Source: Rhizorhabdus phycosphaerae (GTDB lineage: Bacteria; Pseudomonadota; Alphaproteobacteria; Sphingomonadales; Sphingomonadaceae). From it: DNA of 64,000 nucleotides. The translations under genes and the position numbers were made by a program. The stretch covers positions 1,116,001 through 1,180,000 of the forward strand of contig NZ_CP049107.1 in NCBI RefSeq assembly GCF_011044255.1, written 5' to 3'. The notes under the pieces are model-generated. The model saw only the letters and a list, made by a program, of their open reading frames with translations. It searched no databases and was not told the DNA's origin. Below are positions 26,201-34,789 of this stretch, piece by piece (within the stretch, counting starts at the first letter, position 1; each line of letters opens with the position of its first letter).

Positions 26201-26409
26201 ACGACATTCTCGATCCTGTGCGTTCGGACGCCAATATGCGTGAGACGATAGCGGGCGGCGACGCCTTTCGCGCGCAGCATCTCGTCGATGTACGACGCAG
26301 CGATCGGAACCCGCTCGCTCCACAGCCAGACGCCACCCAGCGCAAACAGCGCCGTGCCCGCGCCCGTCCAGGCCAGCACCCTTTTCTTGCGCGACGACGC
26401 GGACTCCAT
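23257..26409 (-). CDS. ydbH: YdbH: AsmA-like intermembrane phospholipid transport protein
   Basis: About 1050 residues. One N-terminal TM helix (LAWTGAGTALFALGGVWLW) anchors it in the inner membrane; the rest is a long repetitive beta-rich periplasmic domain of the YdbH/AsmA type that bridges the envelope. The most conserved part is C-terminal (VTGLKGKIEFVDLLGLVTAPDQ, GGTLTLEPSVLDM, LRVRRDGGTLSYVG). The C-terminal tail is proline- and glutamine-rich. ATG 26409 is used in preference to GTG 26445. First gene of the ydbH-ynbE-ydbL operon; redundant with TamB and YhdP in E. coli. Confidence 0.88.
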   Translation of the reverse strand: MESASSRKKRVLAWTGAGTALFALGGVWLWSERVPIAASYIDEMLRAKGVAARYRLTHIGVRTHRIENVVIGDPRSPDLVADWADVELAIGLSGVQLRAVDAGGLRVRARLVDGRLSLGAIDRLLPQGEGDTPFSLPAISLTARSARADIVTAAGSAVLILDGSGRLDDGFTGRATLSAPRLATNGCVAERLGGSLRVATSGAGPRLTGPLRAASIRCEGIRLSDVLIASDLRASPDLALWRGTLEPRRGSIAASGVQVGRMAGRVAFSAQRAGVAGDLDLRALDVTTAQGQANSLSVQGRYRLTSRGDADFDGRLLASKARLSLRMQERISRIRTAGDATPLGPILDAWGRALARAASATDLRGDIRASFGNDQGEIRLLRLDGRSASGARLLVRPMGAAGIGWTRSEGLSTNGSFELSGGGLPHLLATARQPFAGGPIEGSASIAPYSTGMASLAFDPIRFDRDRRGVISLATGVMMSGPLGDGRIDGARLPLRLSIDESGGVLLNRTCAPLAWNRLAIAGASIGPSILPLCPLDGALLRRTSEGLLSGGAVVRKPRLRGSLGGQPLSIEGGRLAARLDRPGFRVDDLAVRLGGTQDPTRLDIGQLDGRLGTEGIVGRFASLSGKLASVPLLLSGGEGGWRLAGSRLTVEGGLEVADAQTDEPRFRPLLSDDVRLELVDGRVTAAATLKEPKSQAVVTRVTLRHDLASSRGGALLSVDGLTFGKTLQPEAITPLTLGMVANVEGRLDGTGEITWRGGEVASRGSFATDKLDFAAAFGPVTGLKGKIEFVDLLGLVTAPDQKVAIAEVNPGIAVTDGVIRYQILPDRQLSILSGDWPFAGGTLTLEPSVLDMARPVARRLTFRINGLDAATFVQQLEFKNLAVTGKFDGVLPIIFDSSGGRIENGELRVRRDGGTLSYVGDVTNANLGRFARLAFDALKSMRYQSLAIDLNGQLDGEIVSRVRFDGTNDRPEETATRNGLMGRLLAPLTRLPFRFNITITAPFRGLVNSAQTFVDPSLLLRNGAVQDARGQPEEQAPAIVPGPAAIQQR

Positions 26410-26635
26410 CGTTGCGGACTTAGTCGGTCCCGACGGCCGCGTCACCCCGGCGGCGATCGACCGGGCCGTTCATCGGTGGGGTTCGCCGCCCCGCAACATG
26501 GTTAACCAACCCTCAACGCTTTCTCTCTATCCAGATCAACGTCCAAACCTTCCGCCCTCAGGCATTGTTCCGCCACCGGCTCGTTTTCGCGGGCGAGGCG
26601 GCACCGGGTCCGCGTAAGGCTGTCAGGAGTGACGC

Positions 26636-28414
26636 GTGTCGATTCAGATTGCCAATGCTCTGGTTCAACGCCTCGGCCCCTGCACGATCGAGATCGACCA
26701 GGCAGCGCATCCCGAACTCGCCTGCGAGCTGGCCCTGGTCGGTTGCGAGATAGCCGAGCCGGGCAACAGCACACCGTCGCATTCTCATAACCCGGCCCGC
26801 GCGGGCTATCTGGCCTGGACGGGACCGGGCGCAGGCCCGAGCTTCGCCAGCGCGATTGCTCCCTTCGCAGGCGCCGGGACACTTGCGCTTCATTCTGCCG
26901 GCCAGCCGCGTGCCGCGCTGGAAGCACAGCTCTTCGCCCATGGATGGCGGCGCCATCCGGGGGGCATGATGCTTCACGAATATGGCGAGTGGACCGGCGA
27001 TTGCCTCCCCTCGCTGAGCTATTGGCAGCATGACAGCGGACAGCGCGACGGATGGCTCGACCAGGGCTTCGAAGCCGACGCCGCGATAGCGCGCTTCGCA
27101 ATGGCAGCCACCCATGTCCGCAGCGGCGATCGCGTCCTGATCGACGGCGCCGGATCGGATGACGCGGCGGCGATCATCCTTGCGCTGTCGCGCGCAGGAT
27201 CGGTCCTGTTCGTCGGTCCGCCCGGTGACTCCCGCTGGGAGACGACGGGGCCCGATCTCGACTCCATCCCCCCGCAATCGATCGATCTCGTGATCGCATT
27301 CGACGCCAGCGCGCCGGGAGGCTGGCAATCGCGGCTGCACGACTATGCCCGGTTGCTGAAGCATGACGGGCGGGCGGTTCTGGGCTGGCGGCGGGACGCA
27401 GGCGAAGGCATCCGACCGCGCGACTGGGACGCGCTCGACGATGCCGTGTCCGAGCATCTGCTGCCTGAGCTCCGCTATGCGCAATGCGCGGCGAGCCCCA
27501 ATCCGAGGGGCGCGCATATGCTCCTGCAGATTCCGGCCGAGCAGTCAGCGAACGTCGAGTGGCTGATCATGGTCGCCTCGGCCAACCCGCTCCTAGGTGT
27601 CCATGCGGTCACCGAATATGAAAATCCGGCCTATCCCCTGCGGCACGGCACGCCGCCATCGCTGATCGACTTCGGTGCGGCCTATGACAATCCGTGGCTC
27701 TACCGGACGCTCGTGCAGATGGGCGAGCGGCTGAACCATGAGGTCAAGCTGGCCCGCCTCGCAGAATGCGTGATCGAGGAATCCCGGCCCGACTCCGCCG
27801 ACCGGGGCGCAGCGATCGCCGTACTCGGTTACCGCATATTGGAGATGCGGCGCGCCGATCTGGCGCAGGTCATTCTACCGCTGATCGAAGCCTATATCGG
27901 CCAGTCGTCCGAGCCATCGATGCCCGTCCATGTGCGCCGCTGGCGCATCTCGCTGGCATTCCTTGCCGGCCGGTTGTGCGAGATGAGCGAGCGCCGCGAT
28001 GCCGCGGCGCGGTGGTACCGGCAGGCGGCGGAGGCCAATTGGTGGGACTTCTCCCCCCTGCTCGCAACCAAGAGCATCGCAGCAGCCTTCTACGAGGCAC
28101 GGCTCCACCTTGCGGCCGGCGATGCGCAGACCGCGCTGGCCTGCTTCCGCCAGGGCATGGAGACCTCGCTTAAGGCGGCGGCCTGTCCGCATGACGAGCA
28201 GATGGGGCCGGACGGCCATCTCCTCCCCTTCTATCTGCAGGAACTGGCCGAGGTGATCGACATGGGTTCGCAATGCGCCAACGCGCTCGCCCATTTCCAC
28301 CTTTGGCAGCGCGATCCCGGCCTGTTCTGGAGGCAGGTGGATGTCCGGCGCTTCGGGCTGGCATCCTGGGCACGCGATCTGGAACGCGAGAACCAGCGGC
28401 TGCGGGCCGCCTGA
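26636..28414 (+). CDS. Methyltransferase-like protein with helical C-terminal domain
   Basis: 592 residues from GTG 26636, which has AGGAG 5 nt upstream. Residues about 150-280 resemble a class I SAM fold (VLIDGAGSDDAAAIILALSRAGSVLFVG, SIDLVIAFDASAPGGW, LLKHDGRAVLGW), but motif I is not the usual GxGxG and SAM binding is doubtful. Residues 360-590 are helical and TPR-like (KLARLAECVIEES, RWYRQAAEANWWDF, YEARLHLAAGDAQTALACFRQ). The FkbM/oxygenase fusion follows after 10 bp, so they are likely a pair in surface-glycan modification. Function is not certain. Confidence 0.6.
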   Translation: MSIQIANALVQRLGPCTIEIDQAAHPELACELALVGCEIAEPGNSTPSHSHNPARAGYLAWTGPGAGPSFASAIAPFAGAGTLALHSAGQPRAALEAQLFAHGWRRHPGGMMLHEYGEWTGDCLPSLSYWQHDSGQRDGWLDQGFEADAAIARFAMAATHVRSGDRVLIDGAGSDDAAAIILALSRAGSVLFVGPPGDSRWETTGPDLDSIPPQSIDLVIAFDASAPGGWQSRLHDYARLLKHDGRAVLGWRRDAGEGIRPRDWDALDDAVSEHLLPELRYAQCAASPNPRGAHMLLQIPAEQSANVEWLIMVASANPLLGVHAVTEYENPAYPLRHGTPPSLIDFGAAYDNPWLYRTLVQMGERLNHEVKLARLAECVIEESRPDSADRGAAIAVLGYRILEMRRADLAQVILPLIEAYIGQSSEPSMPVHVRRWRISLAFLAGRLCEMSERRDAAARWYRQAAEANWWDFSPLLATKSIAAAFYEARLHLAAGDAQTALACFRQGMETSLKAAACPHDEQMGPDGHLLPFYLQELAEVIDMGSQCANALAHFHLWQRDPGLFWRQVDVRRFGLASWARDLERENQRLRAA

Positions 28415-28424
28415 GGAGAGAAGA

Positions 28425-30521
28425 ATGAACGCCCCCGCTCATGGTTTCACAGTTGCCGATATCGACACCATCGACGCCAATGGCCATGTCATCCGCTATT
28501 TCGGCCAGGGCGCCGGCTGGCGCTTCGCGACGCTGCTGGAGAAGGAGCCGGAAACGATCGAGTGGATCGACAGCTTCGCGCCTGACGACCTGTTCTGGGA
28601 CATCGGCGCGAATGTCGGCATATACTCGATATACGCCGGGGTGCGCGGCATTCGCACCCTCGCTTTCGAGCCGCATTTCGCCAATTACGGACAGCTCTGC
28701 GCCACGGTCGCCCTGAACCAGGTGCAGGATGTCGTCACCCCGCTGTGTCTCGCCTTCGCAGCGCGCAAGTCGGTGAGCGAGATGAATCTGGCCAGCCTCG
28801 ACGTCGGCACATCGATGAGCAATTTCGGGGCAGCGCTCGATTTCCGGGGCAATCCCTTCGATCCGGCGTTCCGCCAAGGCATGGTCGGCTATGATATCGA
28901 CAGCTTCGTCGCCGATTTCGGAGTCGAGATTCCGAACCACATCAAGATCGACGTCGACGGAATCGAACTGTCGATCGTCGAAGGCGCTCGCCGGACGCTC
29001 GCCGATGAACGCGTTCGTTCGGTTTCCATCGAGCTGATCGACAGCGACCTGCAGCAGGTCGCGGCTGTCACCGAAATATTGGAGGGCGCAGGCCTGCGCT
29101 TCGTCCACAAGAAGCAGAACGCCGCTTTCGCCACGCCCGAGACGCGGGACGTCCTCAACTTCCTGTTCCACCGCGATCCGGAAGCCTATCGCACCCGGGC
29201 GAAACCCGTCGGCGAGGCTGTGGCGGACGAGCTGGTGACGACCGACCAGATCGTCGATGCCATCGTCGCACGCATCGCCGCAGCCAGGCTCGACGAGAGT
29301 CCCTGCGGCAATATCTACATGCAGGACATGCTGCCGGCCTCGGTCTATCACGAACTCGTCGCGCGGCTGCCGGCCGACGATATGCTCGACCCGATCGAGC
29401 ATCCCGACGCGGTCGACGAGAGCGGCCGGGTCACGCGCCTCCTCCTCGATCTCACGCACGAAACGCTGTGGCGGCTGCCCGCCGAGGACCAGCCCTTCTG
29501 GGAAGCGATGATCGAAGTCTTTACGTCGCCGCGCATCGCTGCAGCAGTGACCGACAAGTTCGGCGCCACGCTGGCCGCACGCTTCGATGGTCGCATCCCC
29601 GAACTGGTGGCCGTGCCGATCTTCTATCGCGACAAGCCCGGCTATCGCATCGGCATCCACCCGGACGCGGCCACAAAGGTTGCGACGCTGCAATTCTATC
29701 TGCCGGAGGATGACGCGCAGGCGCATGTCGGGACCGTGTTCCACCGCCGCTCCGGCGAAGGTTTCGAGCGATTGAAGCAGAACCGCTTCCTGCCGAACAG
29801 CGCCTATGCCTTCGTCCGCACCGAGGAGAGCTGGCACAGCGTCGACCAGCTCGGACCGCAGGAGCGCGACCGTAATACGATCGCCCTGACCTTCTACATC
29901 AAGGGACAGGAATATCGGTCGCAGGATCGTTCCGCCGGCCCGATCCGCTGGTCGGCCCATTACACGCCGCAGCTCAGCCGCGCGATCCGGCAACTGACCG
30001 CCAGCTTCGAACGCCGCGACGATGTCGCGACGCTCTTCTCCGAGGGCGGGGTCGGGGTCGAACTCGGCGTGGCAGCGGGAGATTTCTCCGATCGCCTCCT
30101 GCGCTTCCCGCACATAGCGCATCTCTACAGCATCGACATGTGGGCCGGCGACCGTGGGCACGGCATCGACCAGTATCGCGAAGCGGTGATGCGCCTCGAT
30201 CAGCACCGTGCGCGCAACAGCGTCCTGAAGATGCGCTTCGATGAGGCACTGCCGCTGTTTCCCGACGACTCGCTCGATTTCGTTTATGTCGATGGTTATG
30301 CCCATGATGGGCAGCTGAACGGTAAGACCTTTCGGGACTGGTTTCCCAAGCTGAAGTCCGGCGGCATATTCTCCGGTGACGACTATTCCCCGGAATGGCC
30401 GCTGGTCGTCGAAGCGGTCAACGCCTTCTGCGCAGAGCAGAAGCTGGAACTGCATGTGATCGACTGCCAGGAGGACAGCTGGAACTCGCGCTATCCGACC
30501 TGGTTTGCGATCAAGCCCTGA
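28425..30521 (+). CDS. Three-domain protein: FkbM methyltransferase - 2OG/Fe(II) oxygenase - class I methyltransferase
   Basis: 698 residues. Domain 1 (about 40-240) is an FkbM-type methyltransferase with motif I DLFWDIGANVGIYSIYAG (59-65) and NHIKIDVDGIELSIVEGA. Domain 2 (about 290-500) looks like a prolyl-hydroxylase-type 2-oxoglutarate oxygenase: H412-x-D414 (GIHPDAATK), a distal H471 (ESWHSV) and basic residues near 485. Domain 3 (about 535-698) is an MTase_24-like fold with GVELGVAAGDFSDRLL and DFVYVDGYAHDGQLNG. ATG 28425 follows GAGGAGAG. The acceptor may be a glycan or peptide; the genomic context favours a glycan. Confidence 0.75.
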   Translation: MNAPAHGFTVADIDTIDANGHVIRYFGQGAGWRFATLLEKEPETIEWIDSFAPDDLFWDIGANVGIYSIYAGVRGIRTLAFEPHFANYGQLCATVALNQVQDVVTPLCLAFAARKSVSEMNLASLDVGTSMSNFGAALDFRGNPFDPAFRQGMVGYDIDSFVADFGVEIPNHIKIDVDGIELSIVEGARRTLADERVRSVSIELIDSDLQQVAAVTEILEGAGLRFVHKKQNAAFATPETRDVLNFLFHRDPEAYRTRAKPVGEAVADELVTTDQIVDAIVARIAAARLDESPCGNIYMQDMLPASVYHELVARLPADDMLDPIEHPDAVDESGRVTRLLLDLTHETLWRLPAEDQPFWEAMIEVFTSPRIAAAVTDKFGATLAARFDGRIPELVAVPIFYRDKPGYRIGIHPDAATKVATLQFYLPEDDAQAHVGTVFHRRSGEGFERLKQNRFLPNSAYAFVRTEESWHSVDQLGPQERDRNTIALTFYIKGQEYRSQDRSAGPIRWSAHYTPQLSRAIRQLTASFERRDDVATLFSEGGVGVELGVAAGDFSDRLLRFPHIAHLYSIDMWAGDRGHGIDQYREAVMRLDQHRARNSVLKMRFDEALPLFPDDSLDFVYVDGYAHDGQLNGKTFRDWFPKLKSGGIFSGDDYSPEWPLVVEAVNAFCAEQKLELHVIDCQEDSWNSRYPTWFAIKP

Positions 30522-30526
30522 CGCCC

Positions 30527-31531
30527 ATGGCTTCGCTTCTCCACCGTGCCCCGACCGACTGCCGAGCGGAAACAGCGAGGATCCTGTCCGCCGGGCGGGA
30601 GGTCCTCGACCTCGAAGCACGATCGCTTCTCCTGCTGCGCGACGCGCTCGATGGCGCCTTCGCCAGGGCCGTATCGCTGATCCTGGCGACGAAGGGCCGC
30701 GTCGTCGTCAGCGGCATGGGGAAATCGGGCCATGTCGCGCGCAAGATGGCGGCGACCTTCGCCTCGACCGGCACGCCTGCGATCTTCGTTCACCCCGGCG
30801 AGGCGGCACATGGCGACCTCGGCATGCTGCTTGCCGGAGACCTGCTGATCGCCCTGTCCAATTCCGGCGCGACGCCCGAGTTGCGGCCGATCACCGATTA
30901 TGCGCGCGATCTTGGCTGCCCGATCGTGGCGATCAGCGCGCAGCGCCACGCGCCGCTCGCGCAAGCCGCCACCGCCGCCATCATCCTGCCGCCGATCCGC
31001 GAAAGCTGCCCCGTCAACATCTCGCCGACCACCTCGACGACGCTGATGCTCGCGCTGGGCGACGCGCTGGCCGTGGCAGCGATGGAACAGCGCGGGATAA
31101 CCCGCGAACAGCTCGAGCGGCTCCATCCGGGCGGCTCGATCGGCCTGCGACTTCTGCCGGTGAACGAGATCATGCACGCGGGCGACGCCCTGCCGCTGGT
31201 CGACCATGCGCTGCCGATGCGCGACGCCATCGTCACCATGACCGAAAAGAGCCTGGGCATAGCCGGCGTCGTCGACGCGGCAGGACGGCTGGTGGGCACG
31301 ATCACCGATGGCGACCTCCGCCGCCATGTCGAGCGCCTGTTCACCAGCCGCGCCTGCGACGTCATGACGCGCAATCCCAAGACGGTTCCCGACGGCACCT
31401 ATGCCGAGGACGCAATGGCGATCCTCACGGCAAACAAGATCACCGCGCTGTTCGTGATGGACCATGATGCCCCCGACCGCCCCGTCGGGCTCGTCCACAT
31501 CCACGATTTCCACCGCCTCGGCCTGGCCTGA
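30527..31531 (+). CDS. kdsD: KpsF/GutQ-type D-arabinose-5-phosphate isomerase
   Basis: Makes arabinose-5-phosphate for Kdo in lipopolysaccharide. 334 residues: an SIS domain (about 35-170) with VVVSGMGKSGHVARKMAATFASTGTPAIFVHPGEAAHGDLG and ALSNSGATPEL, then two CBS domains (about 205-330). The family ISPTTSTTLMLALGDALA and LHPGGSIG are intact. ATG 30527 was chosen, 5 bp after the preceding stop and without a clear Shine-Dalgarno, so expression may rely on coupling to the methyltransferase genes. Confidence 0.92.
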   Translation: MASLLHRAPTDCRAETARILSAGREVLDLEARSLLLLRDALDGAFARAVSLILATKGRVVVSGMGKSGHVARKMAATFASTGTPAIFVHPGEAAHGDLGMLLAGDLLIALSNSGATPELRPITDYARDLGCPIVAISAQRHAPLAQAATAAIILPPIRESCPVNISPTTSTTLMLALGDALAVAAMEQRGITREQLERLHPGGSIGLRLLPVNEIMHAGDALPLVDHALPMRDAIVTMTEKSLGIAGVVDAAGRLVGTITDGDLRRHVERLFTSRACDVMTRNPKTVPDGTYAEDAMAILTANKITALFVMDHDAPDRPVGLVHIHDFHRLGLA

Positions 31532-31626
31532 CATTCGGGCGTGACAACCGGCCCTGACGTCCGGCCTCGGCATCGGGGCGCACGAGCGGACTAGCCAGCG
31601 CCCCAGAATTGGCTAGCGTCGCGCAA

Positions 31627-32319
31627 ATGGACAGACCCGCGCCCGATCCGGCCAATGATGCGAGCGGCCACCGCGCCCGGCTGCGGACGCGCCTGATTGA
31701 GGGCGGCCCCGATGCGCTGCTCGACCATGAGCTGGTCGAATATCTCCTCGCTCTGACGATACCGCGCGTCGACACCAAGCCGACCGCCCGGCGACTGCTC
31801 GATGAATTCGGAGGGCTTGGTCCGCTGCTCTCGGCGGATGCCGAATCTCTGCGCCGCGCCAAGATCAGCGACGCCGCGATAGCCGGCATCAAGATCGCCG
31901 AAGCCTCCGCGCTGCGCCTGCTGCGCAGCGAGGTGAAGAACCGCCCGATCCTGTCCGACTGGCAGGCGCTGGCGAATTACCTCCATGCCGACATGGCGCA
32001 CCGCATGGTCGAACGCGTGCGCGTCCTGCACCTGAACACCAAGAACGTGCTGATCCGCGACGAACTCGTCTCCGAGGGTTCGGTCGATCAGGCGGCCGTG
32101 CATGTGCGCGAGATCATCCGTCGCGCGCTGGAACTCGGATCGGCGGCGCTGATCATCGTCCACAACCACCCTTCGGGCGATCCGGAGCCCAGCCGGCAGG
32201 ACATCGCCCTGACCCAGGAACTGGTCGCGGCGGCCCGGCCGCTGGGGATCAGCATCCACGATCATATCGTGGTGGGCACCAAGGGCCAGACCAGTCTGAG
32301 AAGCCGCGGCCTGATGTGA
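31627..32319 (+). CDS. radC: RadC family JAB/MPN domain protein
   Basis: 230 residues: an N-terminal HhH-like region (HRARLRTRLIEGGPDALLDHELVEYLL), then a JAB1/MPN metalloprotease fold with the metal motif HNHPSGDPEPSRQD (about 176-190). The function of RadC is unsettled despite its DNA-repair name. ATG 31627 (MDRPAP) is used; an in-frame TTG lies at 31609. The normal stop and complete motif indicate an intact gene. Confidence 0.92.
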   Translation: MDRPAPDPANDASGHRARLRTRLIEGGPDALLDHELVEYLLALTIPRVDTKPTARRLLDEFGGLGPLLSADAESLRRAKISDAAIAGIKIAEASALRLLRSEVKNRPILSDWQALANYLHADMAHRMVERVRVLHLNTKNVLIRDELVSEGSVDQAAVHVREIIRRALELGSAALIIVHNHPSGDPEPSRQDIALTQELVAAARPLGISIHDHIVVGTKGQTSLRSRGLM

Positions 32320-32398
32320 ATTGGCGGGCGCGCGATTGCCGCCCGGAGCGCCCTCTGCTAGGCGCGCCCGCATATCGGCTCTCGAACAAGGACAGGCT

Positions 32399-33697
32399 AT
32401 GATCCCGCGCTATTCCCGCCCAGAGATGGTCAAGATCTGGGAACCGGAAACCCGCTTCCAGATCTGGTTCGAGATCGAGGCCCACGCCACCGACGCGCTC
32501 GCCGATCTGGGCGTCGTTCCCAAGGATGCTGCCAAGGCGATCTGGGAGAAGGGGAGCTTCGACGTCGCCCGCATCGACGAGATCGAGGCCGAGGTGAAGC
32601 ATGACGTCATCGCCTTCCTGACCAGCGTCGCCGAGCATGTCGGCGAGCCGGCGCGCTTCATGCACCAGGGCATGACTTCGTCCGACGTCCTCGACACCTG
32701 CCTCGCGGTCCAGCTGGCCCGCGCATCCGACATCCTGATCGCCGATCTCGACAAGCTGCTCGAGGTGCTCAAGCGCCGCGCGATCGAGCATAAGATGACC
32801 CCGACGATCGGTCGCAGCCACGGCATCCACGCCGAGCCGGTCACCTTCGGCCTGAAGCTCGCCCAGGCCTATGCCGAGTTCGCGCGCAACCGCGAGCGCC
32901 TGATCGCCGCGCGCGCCGATGTCGCGACCTGCGCCATTTCGGGCGCGGTCGGCACCTTCGCCAATATCGACCCGCGCGTCGAAGCCTATGTCGCGGAAAA
33001 GATGGGCCTGACCGTCGAGCCGGTCTCGACCCAGGTCATCCCGCGCGACCGCCATGCGATGTATTTCGCGACGCTGGGCGTGATCGCCTCGTCGGTCGAA
33101 CGGCTCGCGACCGAAGTCCGTCACCTGCAGCGCACCGAGGTCTTGGAGGCCGAGGAGTATTTCTCGCCTGGGCAGAAGGGCTCCTCGGCCATGCCGCACA
33201 AGCGCAATCCGGTGCTGACCGAGAATCTGACCGGCCTCGCCCGCCTCGTGCGCGGCTATGTCACGCCGGCGCTGGAAAATGTCGCCCTTTGGCATGAGCG
33301 CGACATCAGCCACAGCTCGGTCGAGCGGATGATCGGCCCCGACGCGACGGTAACGCTCGACTTCGCCCTCGCACGCCTCACCGGCGTGATCGACAAGCTG
33401 CTGGTCTATCCGGCGCGGATGCAGAAGAATCTGGACCGCATGGGTGGCCTCGTCCACTCGCAGCGCGTTCTTCTCGCGCTGACCCAGGCCGGGATCAGCC
33501 GCGAGGACGCCTATCGCATCGTCCAGCGCAACGCGATGAAGGTGTGGGAATCGGACGGCGCGCTCTCGCTGCTTGAGCTGCTCAAGGCCGACGAGCAGGT
33601 TACCGCCGCGCTGTCGCCGACCGAGCTCGAAGAGAAGTTCGACCTCGACTATCACTTCAAGCACGTCGACACGATCTTCTCGCGCGTCTTCGGCTGA
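32399..33697 (+). CDS. purB: Adenylosuccinate lyase PurB
   Basis: Cleaves SAICAR and adenylosuccinate in purine synthesis. 432 residues, normal length for the short alphaproteobacterial form. Superfamily signature SSAMPHKRNP (near residues 261-270), N-terminal MIPRYSRPEMVKIWEPETRF, and the GRSHGIHAEPVTFG and MTSSDVLDT active-site stretches are present. ATG 32399 has AGGACAGG upstream. The housekeeping gene is flanked by radC and a glycosyltransferase with no obvious functional tie. Confidence 0.96.
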   Translation: MIPRYSRPEMVKIWEPETRFQIWFEIEAHATDALADLGVVPKDAAKAIWEKGSFDVARIDEIEAEVKHDVIAFLTSVAEHVGEPARFMHQGMTSSDVLDTCLAVQLARASDILIADLDKLLEVLKRRAIEHKMTPTIGRSHGIHAEPVTFGLKLAQAYAEFARNRERLIAARADVATCAISGAVGTFANIDPRVEAYVAEKMGLTVEPVSTQVIPRDRHAMYFATLGVIASSVERLATEVRHLQRTEVLEAEEYFSPGQKGSSAMPHKRNPVLTENLTGLARLVRGYVTPALENVALWHERDISHSSVERMIGPDATVTLDFALARLTGVIDKLLVYPARMQKNLDRMGGLVHSQRVLLALTQAGISREDAYRIVQRNAMKVWESDGALSLLELLKADEQVTAALSPTELEEKFDLDYHFKHVDTIFSRVFG

Positions 33698-33793
33698 GGC
33701 CGATCGAAAGATTGTCATGACGGGGATTGCCGGGCATCTGTTCGGCAATCGCCGCTCATGTCGAGCGACGATGGCTTAGGGGACCGTCGAGCC

Positions 33794-34789
33794 ATGCCGG
33801 TCGCGCCGATCCTGGTGCTCATCGTCAACTACCGCACGGCCGGGCTGACGCTGCAGGCGGTGGAAGCCATTTTGCCCGAGGTCCGAGCGCGCGGCGACGC
33901 GGAAATCTGCATCGTCGACAATGGATCGGGCGACGGGTCAGCCGAGCAATTGGCGCAGGGAGTTACGAAGCTCGGCGCAGACGGATGCTGCCGGCTCATC
34001 GCGCTGCCCGACAATCAAGGCTTTGCTGCGGGCAACAATGCAGGCCTGCGCGCCTATAGGGAGCGCGCCGAAGGGGCAGGCCTACCCCACTTCATCTGGC
34101 TGTTGAATCCGGATACGGTCGCGCGTCCAAATGCCCTGACAGCGCTGGTCGACTTCATGGACAGCCAGCCGGACGCGGGGCTAGCGGGAGGTCGCTGCCT
34201 CCGCCCGGACGGATCCATCCGCCACAGCGCCTTTCGCTTCCACAGTCCGCTGAGCGAACTGCTGTGCGAACTGGACTTCGGTCCATTGCGCAAACGTCTC
34301 GGCAGGTTCGACGTGGCCCTGCCACTGTCCGATGAACCATATCGGGCCGAGTGGCTGTCGGGCTCCAGCCTGATGATCCGTGGCGCGGTGTTCGAGAGGA
34401 TCGGCCTCTTCGACAGCGGCTACTTCCTCTATTTCGAGGAGACCGACTTCTGCGCTCGCGCCGCCGACGCCGGCTTCGAGGCTTGGCACGTGCCCGACAG
34501 CGTCATCGTGCATCTCGGTGGACAGGCGACCGGCTTCACCGAAGCCTGCCCGAAGCGCCGCCCCCGCTACTGGTTCGCCTCGCGCGCGCGTTTCTTCCTG
34601 CGCCGTCATGGCGTGGCTGCAACCCATCTCGCCAATCTGCTATGGCTGGTCGCTCATCCGCTCGGTCGCCTGATCGCCGCCGTGCGTGGACGCCCACGCC
34701 ACGATCCGCCGAGGCTCTGGCTAGACTTCCTGACGTATCATTATGGCCCAGGCGGACTCATGTACCGCCCGTCCAAGGTGGCGGCTTGA
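33794..34789 (+). CDS. GT2-family glycosyltransferase (rhamnosyl/WbbL-like)
   Basis: 331 residues, GT-A fold: ILVLIVNYRTAGLTLQAVEAI, EICIVDNGSGDGSAEQL, the DXD-like region HFIWLLNPDTVARPNALTAL, and the acceptor-side GSSLMIRGAVFERIGLFDSGYFLYFEETDFCARAADAGF, typical of O-antigen/dTDP-rhamnose type enzymes. ATG 33794 (MPVAPI) is chosen; ATG 33758 is in frame. No TM segments, so it works at the cytoplasmic face. The stop overlaps the sulfotransferase start (TTGA). Confidence 0.88.
   Translation: MPVAPILVLIVNYRTAGLTLQAVEAILPEVRARGDAEICIVDNGSGDGSAEQLAQGVTKLGADGCCRLIALPDNQGFAAGNNAGLRAYRERAEGAGLPHFIWLLNPDTVARPNALTALVDFMDSQPDAGLAGGRCLRPDGSIRHSAFRFHSPLSELLCELDFGPLRKRLGRFDVALPLSDEPYRAEWLSGSSLMIRGAVFERIGLFDSGYFLYFEETDFCARAADAGFEAWHVPDSVIVHLGGQATGFTEACPKRRPRYWFASRARFFLRRHGVAATHLANLLWLVAHPLGRLIAAVRGRPRHDPPRLWLDFLTYHYGPGGLMYRPSKVAA

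Noticed and set aside
28170-30620. 816-codon minus-strand ORF
   Set aside because: Antisense to the three-domain fusion; no domain, composition artefact.
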